Assembly: GCA_016209885.1 (NCBI GenBank)
Contig: JACQVF010000070.1
Location: 1 to 45,135, forward strand
Direction: 5' to 3'
Length of the DNA: 45,135 nucleotides
From: Gemmatimonadota bacterium
GTDB lineage: Bacteria; Gemmatimonadota; Gemmatimonadetes; Longimicrobiales; Gaopeijiaceae
This document shows, in pieces, positions 26,416 through 35,300 of this stretch. The stretch's first letter is position 1; the number at the start of each line of letters is the position of its first letter. The notes beneath the pieces are model-generated. The model was not told the DNA's origin. It saw only the letters and a list, made by a program, of their open reading frames with translations, and ran no database searches. The position numbers were made by a program, and so were the translations under genes.

Positions 26416-27498
26416 TCAGCCGGCTCGCACGACCTGTGCATCCGGCGCCCGCAGCCGGAGCAGCCGACCCATCTCGGATTGCGCCATGCCGAAGACGGCG
26501 GTGGCTGCGGCGTCGGCAGCCATGCAGGTGTCGGCCATGACCGTGACGCTGCGCTCCTCCGACCGCCTGGGCTCGCCCGTGGCCGGATCCAGGATGTGGT
26601 GATAGCGCCGGCCGCGGTACTCGAAGAATTGCTGGTAATCCCCGGAGGTGGCCACGGCACGGTCCGAGATCTCGACGCTGCCGGCCAGCCGGCGCGGATC
26701 GACGGGCGAGCGGATCCCGATCTGCCAGGGGTCGCCGTCCTCGGAGCTCCCCAGCGCGTAGAGGTCGCCGCCCACGTTCACAAGGGCGTGGCGGATCCCC
26801 CAGTCCCGGAGCGCGTGGGTCGCCCGGTCGACGCCGTACCCTTTCGCGATCCCTCCCAGGTCGATCCCGGCATCCTTGTTGCGGAAGCGGACCACCGGTG
26901 CTCCGCGCCACGTGTCGATCTCGAGGGCCCGGTACAGGCGCCGGCCCGCCAGCCTCCGCACGCGGTCGCCGGGCGGCGGCTCGTGCCGGTGCGTCACGTC
27001 CCACATCACGACCGCACGCTCGAGGCACGGGTCGAAGGCGCCGTCGCTCGCCTCGGCCCAGCGTACCGCCTCTTCGAGCACGAGGGCCGTCTCGCGTGAG
27101 ACCGGCACCGCCGCCGCCGCGGCGCCCAGGTTGGCCCGGCCCACGTCCGAGGTGGGACGGAAACGGGTCATCGTGCGCTCTATCCGCTCGAGCTCGGCGA
27201 GCGCCGCGTCGATGGCCGCGTGAGCGTAGCGGGGGTCACGGTGCACCACGGCGAACTCGGCGATGGTACCCATCACCGGGACGCTCCGGCGGACGAGTCG
27301 GTGGCGCCGGCGGGCGAGGGGCAGGGTGCTGACGAGGAACGCGCCCACCCCGAGCGCAATCACGTCGCGGCGGTTCGGGAGCTGCCGGCGCCCGGCGGGA
27401 TTCCGGCCGCTCATGCCCCTACGCCCCTCCGCCCCGTCATCCCCGCGCCCTTCGCGCCCCCGCAGGGGTTCCACGTCGTGTCCATCCTGCTCGCTCAT
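26416..27498 (-). CDS. apbE: FAD:protein FMN transferase (ApbE), flavinylates Rnf subunits
   Basis: ApbE moves FMN from FAD onto a Thr of target proteins. The family motifs are present: VPVMGTIAEF (about 74-82), TRFRPTSDVGRAN, DLGGIAKGYGVD (near 213), LVNVGGDLYALG, AVATSGDYQQFF, HHILDPATGEP and VMADTCMAADAAATA. The Asp/Thr of the last block bind Mg. The start at 27498 follows GGGAG; an ATG at 27414 is an alternative. Near residue 43 NRRDVIALGVGAFLVSTL looks like a Tat signal, fitting periplasmic action. It closes the rnf operon, 34 bases after the small Cys-rich gene. Its targets are almost surely RnfG and RnfD, both of which keep the flavin-acceptor motif. Confidence 0.92.
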   Translation of the reverse strand: MSEQDGHDVEPLRGREGRGDDGAEGRRGMSGRNPAGRRQLPNRRDVIALGVGAFLVSTLPLARRRHRLVRRSVPVMGTIAEFAVVHRDPRYAHAAIDAALAELERIERTMTRFRPTSDVGRANLGAAAAAVPVSRETALVLEEAVRWAEASDGAFDPCLERAVVMWDVTHRHEPPPGDRVRRLAGRRLYRALEIDTWRGAPVVRFRNKDAGIDLGGIAKGYGVDRATHALRDWGIRHALVNVGGDLYALGSSEDGDPWQIGIRSPVDPRRLAGSVEISDRAVATSGDYQQFFEYRGRRYHHILDPATGEPRRSEERSVTVMADTCMAADAAATAVFGMAQSEMGRLLRLRAPDAQVVRAG

Positions 27499-27532
27499 GG
27501 TTCGACTCCCAATCACCGTCGTCCAGCCTGTC

Positions 27533-27697
27533 CTACGACTTCGCTGACTCGTCCACACCAGTGGGGCAGACGTCGCAACGCGAGGCCTCGTTCCCGCCAG
27601 CGCACCCGTGGCATCCTTTCCCCCGATCCCCCGGCCGCAGGAGGGCGAAGAGCACGAACAGAGCCGCGAATCCCAGGACGGCGACGAGCATGCCCAT
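27533..27697 (-). CDS. Small membrane protein with CxxC...CxxC, NqrM-like candidate iron factor
   Basis: The ATG at 27697 overlaps the rnfA stop (TAATG), and the frame encodes 54 residues. There is one membrane helix (about residues 3-20, MLVAVLGFAALFVLFALL), a basic turn, and then four cysteines at 29, 32, 41 and 44 (KGCHGCAGGNEASRCDVCP). This layout resembles NqrM, a small helix-plus-cysteine protein that helps insert iron into the NqrD/NqrE centre, and also the short FeoB-associated Cys-rich proteins. RnfA and RnfE are the NqrE/NqrD homologues and sit next to it. So a role in building the membrane Fe-S centre of Rnf is a reasonable inference, not shown. Confidence 0.6.
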   Translation of the reverse strand: MGMLVAVLGFAALFVLFALLRPGDRGKGCHGCAGGNEASRCDVCPTGVDESAKS

Positions 27698-28272
27698 TAT
27701 GAGCTCAGCATCCCGGCGAAGCCCATGAACGCCAGGGACAGGATCGCCGCGATGAAGAAGACCAAAGCCGTCCCCTTGGCGATCGCCGGCACATCGGCGA
27801 ACTCCACCTGTTCGCGCATGGCAGCCATGAGGATGAGGGCCAGCGTGAGCCCGGCGCCCGCCCCCAGGGCGAAGGCGAGGCCCTGGAGAAAGCTGTAGCT
27901 CCGGGTCGTCTGGAACAGCGCCAGGAAGAGGATCGCGCAGTTCGTCGTGATCAGCGGCAGGTACATGCCCAGCTCGCGGAAGAGCCGCGGGCTCACCTTC
28001 TTGATCGTCATCTCGACGATCTGCACCACGGACGCGATCACCACGATGAACGAGATGAGCCGCAGGTAAGGCGCGCTCCCCAGGATGAACGTGTTCAGGA
28101 GCCAGGCGCAGATGGAAGTGATCACGAGCACAAAGGTATCGGCCGCACCCATGCGGACCGCCGTGGCGATGCGGGCCGAGACGCCCATGAAGGGGCAGAG
28201 CCCGAGGAAGTACGCCAGGGTGAAGTTGTTCACCACCATGGCGGAGATGAAGATCCAGAAAAGGTCGCCCAT
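27697..28272 (-). CDS. rnfA: RnfA, membrane subunit of the Rnf ferredoxin:NAD oxidoreductase
   Basis: The start at 28272 overlaps the rnfE stop by one base (TGATG). The 191-residue length is normal for RnfA. It has six membrane helices and the two half-channel cysteines: Cys26 in FLGLCPFMG and Cys112 in TTNCAILF. In Nqr and Rnf these, with the pair in RnfE, hold the iron centre inside the membrane. Residues VNNFTLAYFLGLCPFMGVS and VEMTIKKVSPRLFRELGMY are highly conserved in the family. Rnf couples ferredoxin oxidation by NAD to export of Na+ or H+. Confidence 0.95.
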   Translation of the reverse strand: MGDLFWIFISAMVVNNFTLAYFLGLCPFMGVSARIATAVRMGAADTFVLVITSICAWLLNTFILGSAPYLRLISFIVVIASVVQIVEMTIKKVSPRLFRELGMYLPLITTNCAILFLALFQTTRSYSFLQGLAFALGAGAGLTLALILMAAMREQVEFADVPAIAKGTALVFFIAAILSLAFMGFAGMLSS

Positions 28273-29015
28273 CACGCCGCCCTGCCGACGGAGGCCCGCG
28301 CAACAGGCGCCGCCGGCTGCCGCTTCGCCGCTCTGCGCCGCTCGACCCAGGCGAGCCCCATGAGGATCGCTCCGATGGTCAGGAAGCCGCCCGGCGGAAG
28401 GATCATCACGACCCACGGCTCGTAGGCCGGGCCGAAGAGCGGGATGCCCAGGAGGCTCCCGTACCCGATCACCTCCCGCAGCGTCCCCATGAGCAGCAGC
28501 GCCACGATGAAGCCCAGCCCGGTGCCCACCGCATCGAGGACGGAACGGCCGACCGGCTGCCTCGAGGCAAACGCCTCCTGCCGGGCCAGGATGATGCAGT
28601 TCACCACGATGAGGGAGACGAACGCCCCCAAGGCCTTGTGGATCTCGGGCACCGCCGCCTCGAGGAGCATGTCCGCAATGGTGACCCACGTGGCGATGAT
28701 CAGGATGAACGTGGCGAGGCGCACCGCATTCGGGATGAACCGCTTCAAGCTGGAGACCAGGAGGCTCGAGCCCACGAGCACGACGAACGTGGCCAGCCCC
28801 ATCGCCACGCTGTTCGCCACTGTGTTCGTCACCGCGAGCGTGGGACAGAGGCCGAGAAGCTGCCGCAGCGTCGGATTCTCCTGCCAGATCCCGCGCACCA
28901 GATCCTCACGCGCCGTCGTGCGTGGCCCCCGAGCGGCGGCCTTCACGCCGGCCTCCGCCGCCGGCGCGCCGTGCCCGTGGGCGGCAAGATCCTGGGGAGA
29001 AGGGACTTGAGTCAT
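28272..29015 (-). CDS. rnfE: RnfE, membrane subunit of the Rnf complex
   Basis: The start overlaps the rnfG stop by four bases (ATGA at 29012-29015). The 247-residue protein is homologous to RnfA and has about six helices. The cluster cysteines are Cys57 (LLGLCPTLAV) and Cys140 (VVNCIILA); LREVIGYGSLLG and PPGGFLTIGAILMGLAW are also characteristic. Compared with typical RnfE (about 200-230 residues) it has roughly 40 extra N-terminal residues, Ala/Gly/His-rich, before EDLVRGIWQENPTLRQ, and a basic Ala-rich tail. Neither extension carries a recognised motif. Confidence 0.94.
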   Translation of the reverse strand: MTQVPSPQDLAAHGHGAPAAEAGVKAAARGPRTTAREDLVRGIWQENPTLRQLLGLCPTLAVTNTVANSVAMGLATFVVLVGSSLLVSSLKRFIPNAVRLATFILIIATWVTIADMLLEAAVPEIHKALGAFVSLIVVNCIILARQEAFASRQPVGRSVLDAVGTGLGFIVALLLMGTLREVIGYGSLLGIPLFGPAYEPWVVMILPPGGFLTIGAILMGLAWVERRRAAKRQPAAPVARASVGRAA

Positions 29016-29857
29016 CGTGGCGCGTTCGCGACGCGTGCACCGCCGCTCGACGCGTACGCGTCGAGGAGCGGGCCCAAGCGCTCCAGCCTACCGTTGATGG
29101 CGCGGATCACCGCGCGGGACGAGATCGTCGCGCCCGTGATCATATCCACCTCCTGGGGGCCGCCCTTCCCGGATCCGATCTTCACGCCAACCAGGGGGTG
29201 TTCCGCACCCTCGAACTCCGTGATGAAATGCTCGTCCTTCAGGATCTTGTCGCCGAGCCCTGGAGTCTCGCGGCTCTCGAGCACCTTCATCCCGAGGATC
29301 TTGTGGGTGGCCGGATCGTAGCCGAAGATCAGGCGGATAAGATCCTGGAAGCCCGGCTCGACGGAGACGACCGCGAACCCCACCGGCTCGCCGTTCTCCT
29401 GGAACCCCAGGTAGACCTGCTCGAGGCTCCGCACGTCGGCGCCCGCCGGCGGCTCCCCGGCCAGCTCGTTCCCCACGACGTACAGCGTATCGTAGCGCTC
29501 CGGCGCTTTGAGCACCTCGGCGATCGCCTGCTGTAGGACCCGCGCTTTGTACGCCTGCACTCGCGGCTGTGTCAGGCCGAAGACCACAACGATGAGGGCG
29601 CCGGCCAGCGCGCCCGCCGTTCCGAGGACGACCAGGAGGTACCACCACGGAGCCTCGCTGCGCTCGTGTCCCGCCGCCGAAGCCGCGCCTGCGCCGCTCG
29701 TCGCCGGGCCAGAGGCGTCCGCGGCGGCCGCCCCGGCGGCCCCGGCGCCACCGGACTCCTCCGGACGGCCGGAGCTCACCACGGGCAGCTCGACCCGGCC
29801 GCGCGCCCCCGACCCGTCCCGCGCCTCCGACCCGCCCCGCGCGTCCGCACCGCTCAC
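29012..29857 (-). CDS. rnfG: RnfG, covalent-FMN subunit of the Rnf complex, with N-terminal extension
   Basis: There is no ATG in a sensible place. The start is GTG at 29857, overlapping the rnfD stop (GTGA) and preceded by AAGGAG nine bases upstream; the frame runs open far upstream only as a shadow. The 281-residue product has a Gly/Ala/Ser-rich cytoplasmic lead of about 70 residues, then one membrane helix (WWYLLVVLGTAGALAGALIV), and then the periplasmic FMN-binding domain. The flavin site is MITGATISSRA, with Thr244 the expected attachment residue. ETPGLGDKI and GVKIGSGKGG are also conserved. The low-complexity lead is not usual for RnfG, which normally begins almost at the helix. Confidence 0.93.
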   Translation of the reverse strand: MSGADARGGSEARDGSGARGRVELPVVSSGRPEESGGAGAAGAAAADASGPATSGAGAASAAGHERSEAPWWYLLVVLGTAGALAGALIVVVFGLTQPRVQAYKARVLQQAIAEVLKAPERYDTLYVVGNELAGEPPAGADVRSLEQVYLGFQENGEPVGFAVVSVEPGFQDLIRLIFGYDPATHKILGMKVLESRETPGLGDKILKDEHFITEFEGAEHPLVGVKIGSGKGGPQEVDMITGATISSRAVIRAINGRLERLGPLLDAYASSGGARVANAPR

Positions 29858-30939
29858 GGCGCCGACTCCTTCCGCCGCGCACTGCCGAAGACGCGCGGCT
29901 GGGTCACCCGGTTGATGAACGGGACGAGCGCGTTCATGAAGAGAATCGAGTACATGACGCCCTCGGGCAGGCCGCCCCACTGGCGGATGATCACGACCAG
30001 CACGGCGATCCCGGCGCCGAAGATCCAGCAGCCCAGATTCGTCACGGGCGAGGTCACCATGTCGGTGGCCATGTAGACGGCCCCGAGCATGAGCCCGCCG
30101 GAGAAGAGCATGAAGAGCGGACCCGGGAAGCGGGACGCCGCGACCAGGTGGAGCGCGCCCGACACGACGGCCACGGTGGCGAAGATGCTCGCCGGGATCC
30201 GCCAGTTCAGGTAGTTCCTGAGCGCCAGGTAGGCGCCGCACAGCAGGATGAGGAGCGCAGAGGTCTCCCCCAGCGAGCCGCTGGTGTTGCCGATCACCAG
30301 CTCCCACGGCGCCGTCCCCTTCGCCTCGAATTTCATGAGCCCCAGGGGCGTCGCGGCGGTCACGGCGTCCGCCGCGCCCGTACCGCCCGCGGTCGCGCTC
30401 ATGAGCGGGAGCACCAGGTTGCTGCTGCGGAGCGTCTCCCACGCCGATCCGGGCGCCGACCACGTCGTGATGGCGGTGGGGAACGCAGCCTGCAGGAATG
30501 CGCGGCCCACGAGCGCCGGGTTGAAGACGTTCTGGCCGAGCCCGCCGAAGATGAGCTTGCCGAACGCGATCCCGAACAGGCCGCCCAGGAAGGCCATCCA
30601 GAGGGGGAACCCTGGCGGTAGGGTGAGCCCCAGGAGGATCCCAGTAATCGCCGCGGACCCGTCCAGCAGCGATCCCTGCCGGCCGAGGAGTCGCTCGGTC
30701 GCCAGCGCGCCGAGGGTGCTCGCGGCCACCACGAGTAGCGCGCTCGGTCCGAAGAAGTAGGTGGCGGCCGCGATGATGGGCACCAGGCTCGCCACCACCG
30801 TCCACATGATGTTCGGCGTCGTGTGCGGGCTATGGAGGTGCGGCGACGCCGTGACGAGCAGCTCGGCGTCCTCCAGCCGGCTGGCCGGATCCTCAGGCTG
30901 GCCGCCGGCGGCGCTCCCGGGTTCGGCGGGCTCCCTCAT
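29854..30939 (-). CDS. rnfD: RnfD, membrane flavoprotein subunit of the Rnf complex
   Basis: This NqrB-related protein of 361 residues has about ten membrane helices. Conserved parts are SPHLHSPHTTPNIMW near the start, DGSAAITGILLGLTLPP, FGKLIFGGLGQNVFNPALVGRAF, and MATDMVTSPVTNLG. The FMN acceptor region is DAVTAATPLGLMKFE with Thr197 as the likely attachment residue. The C-terminal NALVPFINRVTQPRVFG is also typical. RnfD is thought to carry the ion path and bind a second covalent FMN plus riboflavin. It starts 52 bases after rnfC, the largest gap within the operon, and lacks an obvious ribosome site. Confidence 0.95.
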   Translation of the reverse strand: MREPAEPGSAAGGQPEDPASRLEDAELLVTASPHLHSPHTTPNIMWTVVASLVPIIAAATYFFGPSALLVVAASTLGALATERLLGRQGSLLDGSAAITGILLGLTLPPGFPLWMAFLGGLFGIAFGKLIFGGLGQNVFNPALVGRAFLQAAFPTAITTWSAPGSAWETLRSSNLVLPLMSATAGGTGAADAVTAATPLGLMKFEAKGTAPWELVIGNTSGSLGETSALLILLCGAYLALRNYLNWRIPASIFATVAVVSGALHLVAASRFPGPLFMLFSGGLMLGAVYMATDMVTSPVTNLGCWIFGAGIAVLVVIIRQWGGLPEGVMYSILFMNALVPFINRVTQPRVFGSARRKESAP

Positions 30940-30991
30940 GGCTCGTCGCGCCCGGCCCTACGGGCGGTGCGCCTGGAAGGTCTGGGCAGGC

Positions 30992-32320
30992 TCATGCGAC
31001 CATCGCCTTCCGGCGCCGCAACTGGAACTTCGATGCCTGGAAGAGCTGGGAGAGCGGGATGTTCGACGGGCACACGTACGAGCAGGAGCCGCACAGCATG
31101 CAGTCGGCCAGGTGGTGCGCCTCCATCTCCTCGTAGCGGCCTGCCAGCGCGAGCTGCCCCAGATGCTGCGGGTTGAGGAAGACGGGACAGGCGTCCAGAC
31201 AGCGGCCGCACTTGATGCACGGATACGTCTCCGCACGCCGTGACTCCGCCCGCGTGAGGACGACCACCCCGGTAATGCCCTTGGTGACGGGCACGTCCAG
31301 ATTCGCCTCCGGGAGCCCCATCATGGGCCCGCCGAACACGATCTCGCTCGCGTCGTCCGTGAGCCCGCCGCAGAACTCGAGGAGGGCGCGCAGCTTCGTG
31401 CCCACCGGGACGATGAGGTTCGCCGGGCGACGCAGCCCGCGGCCCGTCACGGTAACGATGCGCTCCACCAGGGGGAGGCCCGTCTCGAATACCTCCGCGA
31501 TGGCCGCTGCCGAGCCCACGTTCTGGACCACGACGCCCACGTGCAGGGGGAGCTTCCCGGACGGCACCTCGCGGCCCAGGAGCGTCTTGATGAGCATCTT
31601 CTCCGCGCCCTGGGGATACTTCACCGTGAGCGGGTGAATCGTCACGTCCAGATCGCCGGGTCGCGCCCGCTCCATCGCGGCGATGGCGTCCGGCTTGTTC
31701 CTCTCGATCCCCACGATGGCGCGGCGTACGCCGAGGCAGTGCATCATGATGCGGATCCCGAAATGCACTCGCTCCGGGTACTCCGTCATGGTGCGGTGGT
31801 CGCTCGTGAGATACGGCTCGCACTCCGCCCCGTTGATGACGATCGCCTCGATCTTCTGGTCCCTGGGCGGCGAGAGCTTCACGTGGGTGGGGAACGCAGC
31901 GCCTCCGAGGCCCACGACGCCCGCGTCCTTCACGGCACGCACCACCTCTTCCGCAGAGAGTCCCTCCCAGTGCGGGACGATTCGCGGACGCGGCACCTGC
32001 GCGGAGTATCGATCTACGGCGATGCGGATCGCCGGCGCGAACGAGCCGTCCGGGTGCGGCCAGCGGTCGATGGCCAGGACCTTCCCGCTGGCCGACGCGT
32101 GAACGGGCGACGAGACCCAGCCATCCGCCACGGCGATGGTGTCTCCGCGCTCGACCCGGTCCCCCCGTTTCACGATCGGCTTCGCGGGCTTGCCCGTGTG
32201 CTGGCGAAGCGGAAGCACCACTTCGTCCGGGAACGGTATGCGCCGGATCGGCAGGTGGGCCGTCAGCTCCTTATGCTCCGCCGGGTGGATGCCGTGGCGG
32301 AACGTCGGGCCGCCCCTCAT
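30992..32320 (-). CDS. rnfC: RnfC, NADH/FMN-binding peripheral subunit of the Rnf complex
   Basis: I start it at 32320, where GGAGG precedes the ATG by eight bases and the product begins in the usual way (FRHGIHPAEHK); the frame extends upstream into the PFOR gene. In 442 residues it shows the NqrF/NuoF-like flavin and NAD site (GVVGLGGAAFPTHVKLSPP). An SLBB region follows, and near the C-terminus two [4Fe-4S] motifs, CIKCGRCLDACP (about 369-380) and CMLCGSCSYVCPS (about 408-420). The long variable tail of enterobacterial RnfC is missing. Its gene follows PFOR after 32 bases, and so is separated from rnfB by a whole enzyme gene. Confidence 0.95.
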   Translation of the reverse strand: MRGGPTFRHGIHPAEHKELTAHLPIRRIPFPDEVVLPLRQHTGKPAKPIVKRGDRVERGDTIAVADGWVSSPVHASASGKVLAIDRWPHPDGSFAPAIRIAVDRYSAQVPRPRIVPHWEGLSAEEVVRAVKDAGVVGLGGAAFPTHVKLSPPRDQKIEAIVINGAECEPYLTSDHRTMTEYPERVHFGIRIMMHCLGVRRAIVGIERNKPDAIAAMERARPGDLDVTIHPLTVKYPQGAEKMLIKTLLGREVPSGKLPLHVGVVVQNVGSAAAIAEVFETGLPLVERIVTVTGRGLRRPANLIVPVGTKLRALLEFCGGLTDDASEIVFGGPMMGLPEANLDVPVTKGITGVVVLTRAESRRAETYPCIKCGRCLDACPVFLNPQHLGQLALAGRYEEMEAHHLADCMLCGSCSYVCPSNIPLSQLFQASKFQLRRRKAMVA

Positions 32321-32352
32321 CCGCCACACCTCCCCGCCGCGCTCGAGCGCTG

Positions 32353-35300
32353 TCAGTTGAACCGCTCCGCCCGCTTGATCCACTTGTCCAGGTCCTTCTC
32401 CCTCGCGTTCAGCGGCGTGCCCGGATGGATGATCCCCACCGGACACTTCTCCGCCGCCATCACGAGCTCGCGGAACGTGCCCGCCCGCGGGTCCTTGATG
32501 TACGCCTGCTTGCTCTCGTTATAGGCGAACATCTTCGCGTTGAGGTTCGTGCACTCGTTGCACGTCGTGCAGAGCGCCGAGTCGATGTAGGGTTCGAGGG
32601 CAAGTGCCTCCTCCGTCTCTGCGGACCCAGGCGCGGCGGCAGGGGCGGCGACCGCCACCGCACCGGCCACGGCGGCGGTCAGCGCCGCAGCCGCCGTGCC
32701 CGCGGGGACGGCCCGCGCTGGGCCCCCGTCCGTGGGGAGCGAGAGCGCGGGGAGCGGCGCCATGTCCGGAATCGCCTGCACGCGAGCGAGCAGTTCGCCC
32801 ACGGTCTGGCCGCTCGTGCCGGCGCGCACGAGCCCTTCCGCTAGCTTCCGGGCGACGAGCATGGGATAGCGGGCCCTGAGATCCGCGAGTTTCGCCTCGT
32901 ACTCCGCCCGGATCGCCTCCGCCTTGCGCTCGAACTCGGCGTCCAGCTCGCCCGCCACCGCGTCCCGCACGCCGGGCGCGACCTCGAGCCCGGCGAGCTG
33001 CCGGAGCTGCGACCAGAAGAGGAGCCGCTCTTGCGCCAGCCGCACGATCTCGGACGAGACGCGCAGCCGCTCGAGCCGCTTCTCCCCGTCGATCGTGTGG
33101 ATGAACGGAACCTTCCCCGCCCGCTCCTCGACCGCGAGCGTCAGGAACTCGTGGAACGGCACCATGTCCTCGTTCCACTGCTCCCGGGGCACCCTCTTGA
33201 AGTGCTTCTTGAAGCGGCCCTCGGTGGCAGCCCAGTCGGCTATGGTGAGCGGCAGCTCCATCGTCCGGGCCTCGCCCGCCTCGTCCACGTACCTGAGCTC
33301 GTAGCTCGGCCACTCCTGGTCCGGTGCGGGGTTGCCGTCCAGGTTCAGGGAGTCCGCGAAAGTGGAGCCGGCATCGGGGTCGTAGGTCAGGAACGGGAAC
33401 GCGCGGCTCTCCAGCGCGAGGCGCGCCGCGTGCTCCGCCGCGTCATCGGCGAGGCCGTGCTCCACCGGGCACGGCGTGTAGATGTTGAAGAGCGCCGGCC
33501 GCCTGGCCTGCAGGCCTCTGAGCACGCCCGCCAGCAGGTGGGACGCGGACGCCTGCGACGACTGGTGCACGAATACGCCGCGGTGCGCCACCGCGATGAG
33601 CGCTAGCTCCTTTCGCACCTCCTCCTTCCCGTGCCGCGCCGCGCCGTACGCCGCCATGTCCGAGATCTGCCCGGTGAAGCCGCTCGTGCACGCCTGGCCT
33701 CCCGTGTTCGAGTAGACCTGCGTGTCCAGCACCATGACGCGGATCGGCTTGCCGGAGGCCAGGAGGCGCGAGAGGTTTTGGAAGCCGATGTCGAGCATGG
33801 CGCCGTCCCCACCCATGGAGAGGATGGGCGGGCACAGGGCGAACTCCCCGTCCGTGAACTGCCGCCAGTCGAAGCTGCTGAAGGCGGGCTCGTGCACCGC
33901 GGGATCGTACGCGTCCTCGAGCTCGAGCTGGGAGCGGCGCACGTCGAGGAACCCGTCCGCCATCTTCCGCATGTGCCCCTCGAAGATCCCGATGGCCACG
34001 GACGGCGAGTCCTGGAAGAGGTGGTTTACCCACGGGAACGGGTACGGGTTGTAGGGATACGTGCTCCCCCAGACCGTGGAGCATCCGGTGCTGTTCGCCA
34101 TGCCGAGGGCCGCGCGCCCTTTCCCGCTCGGCCCCTCCACGTAGCGCCATCGCAGATCCTTGAGCCGGGAGATGAGCTTCGAGATGCGCTCCACCCGCTG
34201 CCGCTTCGCCGCACCCAGCGGCACCACGACCGTGCTCGACGCGGGCGCCGTGCCCGCGGCCGTGCCCGCGGCCGCATCCAGGTCCGCATCCGACGCCAGG
34301 AGCGCGCGCGCCTTCCGGTCGAGCCCGGCGATGAGCTCGTCCAGGCGCGCCACGTATTTCTTCACGCGCGGGCCCATGAGGGCGTGGATCGCGGCGACGA
34401 CGAGGTGGACCGTGGTCTTCTCGCCGCACCCCATGCATGCGCCATCGCCGCCCACCATAGAGCGGTAGTTCCCCTTCTTGAGGAGGAGCGACGACAGCAC
34501 GCCGATCCCCTCCTCCAGGCTCGCGATGTTCACGTAGCGGTCGTTCGTGTCGGGCAGCCGCTGCCACAGCTTCCAGTTGCGGCGCAGCCGCTCGACGACC
34601 TCCTCGTCCTGCTTAAGCGTGACGAGCGCGCCCTCCGGGCATACGGCCACGCACAGGTTGCAGCCCTTACAGGCCTCCGGGTTCACCGTGATGGAGAGGA
34701 GCGCGCCCGCGCCGGCCTCGCGCTTCTCCGGCGCATCGAAGAACGGCGCCGTTTTCGCCAGCGGGAACTCGGCGAGCGCGGCGTAGACGGCGCCGAACTC
34801 GGCGCCCAGCGCCGCGCGGCGCTCCGGATCCCAGCCCAGCTTCTCCACCACGCTCTTGTAGGCGGAGGAGAGGGTATCGGCGAAGGTGGTGAACGGGACG
34901 CCCTTCAGGATGCGCCGGCACTCGCGGGCCAGCGGCTTGGCGATCTGACGCACCCGCTCGCTGGTGCCGCCATCCGCCGCGACCGCGGCGATCGCTGCGT
35001 CGATGACTTCCTCCACGGTGTTCACGACCCCGGGGATCGCCGCGTCCGGGCATTGCGTCCAGCAGTGCGCGCACCCGGTGCATCTCGCGGCGATGAAGTC
35101 CGGCACCTCGAACCGGATGTCCGTCATGTCGCGGATCGAGCTCGTGGCCGCGGGGATCGCGCCGATGGCCGTAGACGGGTCCGCGATGACGTCCTGACCC
35201 GTCTTGCAGAGGAAGCAGACCTGCTCCCAGAAGCGGCCCGGGTTGCCAATGCCATCCCGGGCGGTGGGGACGTCCATGAGCGCCGGGATCTTCGGCACCG

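Noticed and set aside
28272..30805. Upstream extension of the rnfG frame to 30805 and of rnfA to 28689
   Set aside because: The extra parts run antisense-like through rnfD and rnfE coding sequence in another frame; the overlapping GTG and ATG starts with coupling fit normal protein lengths.
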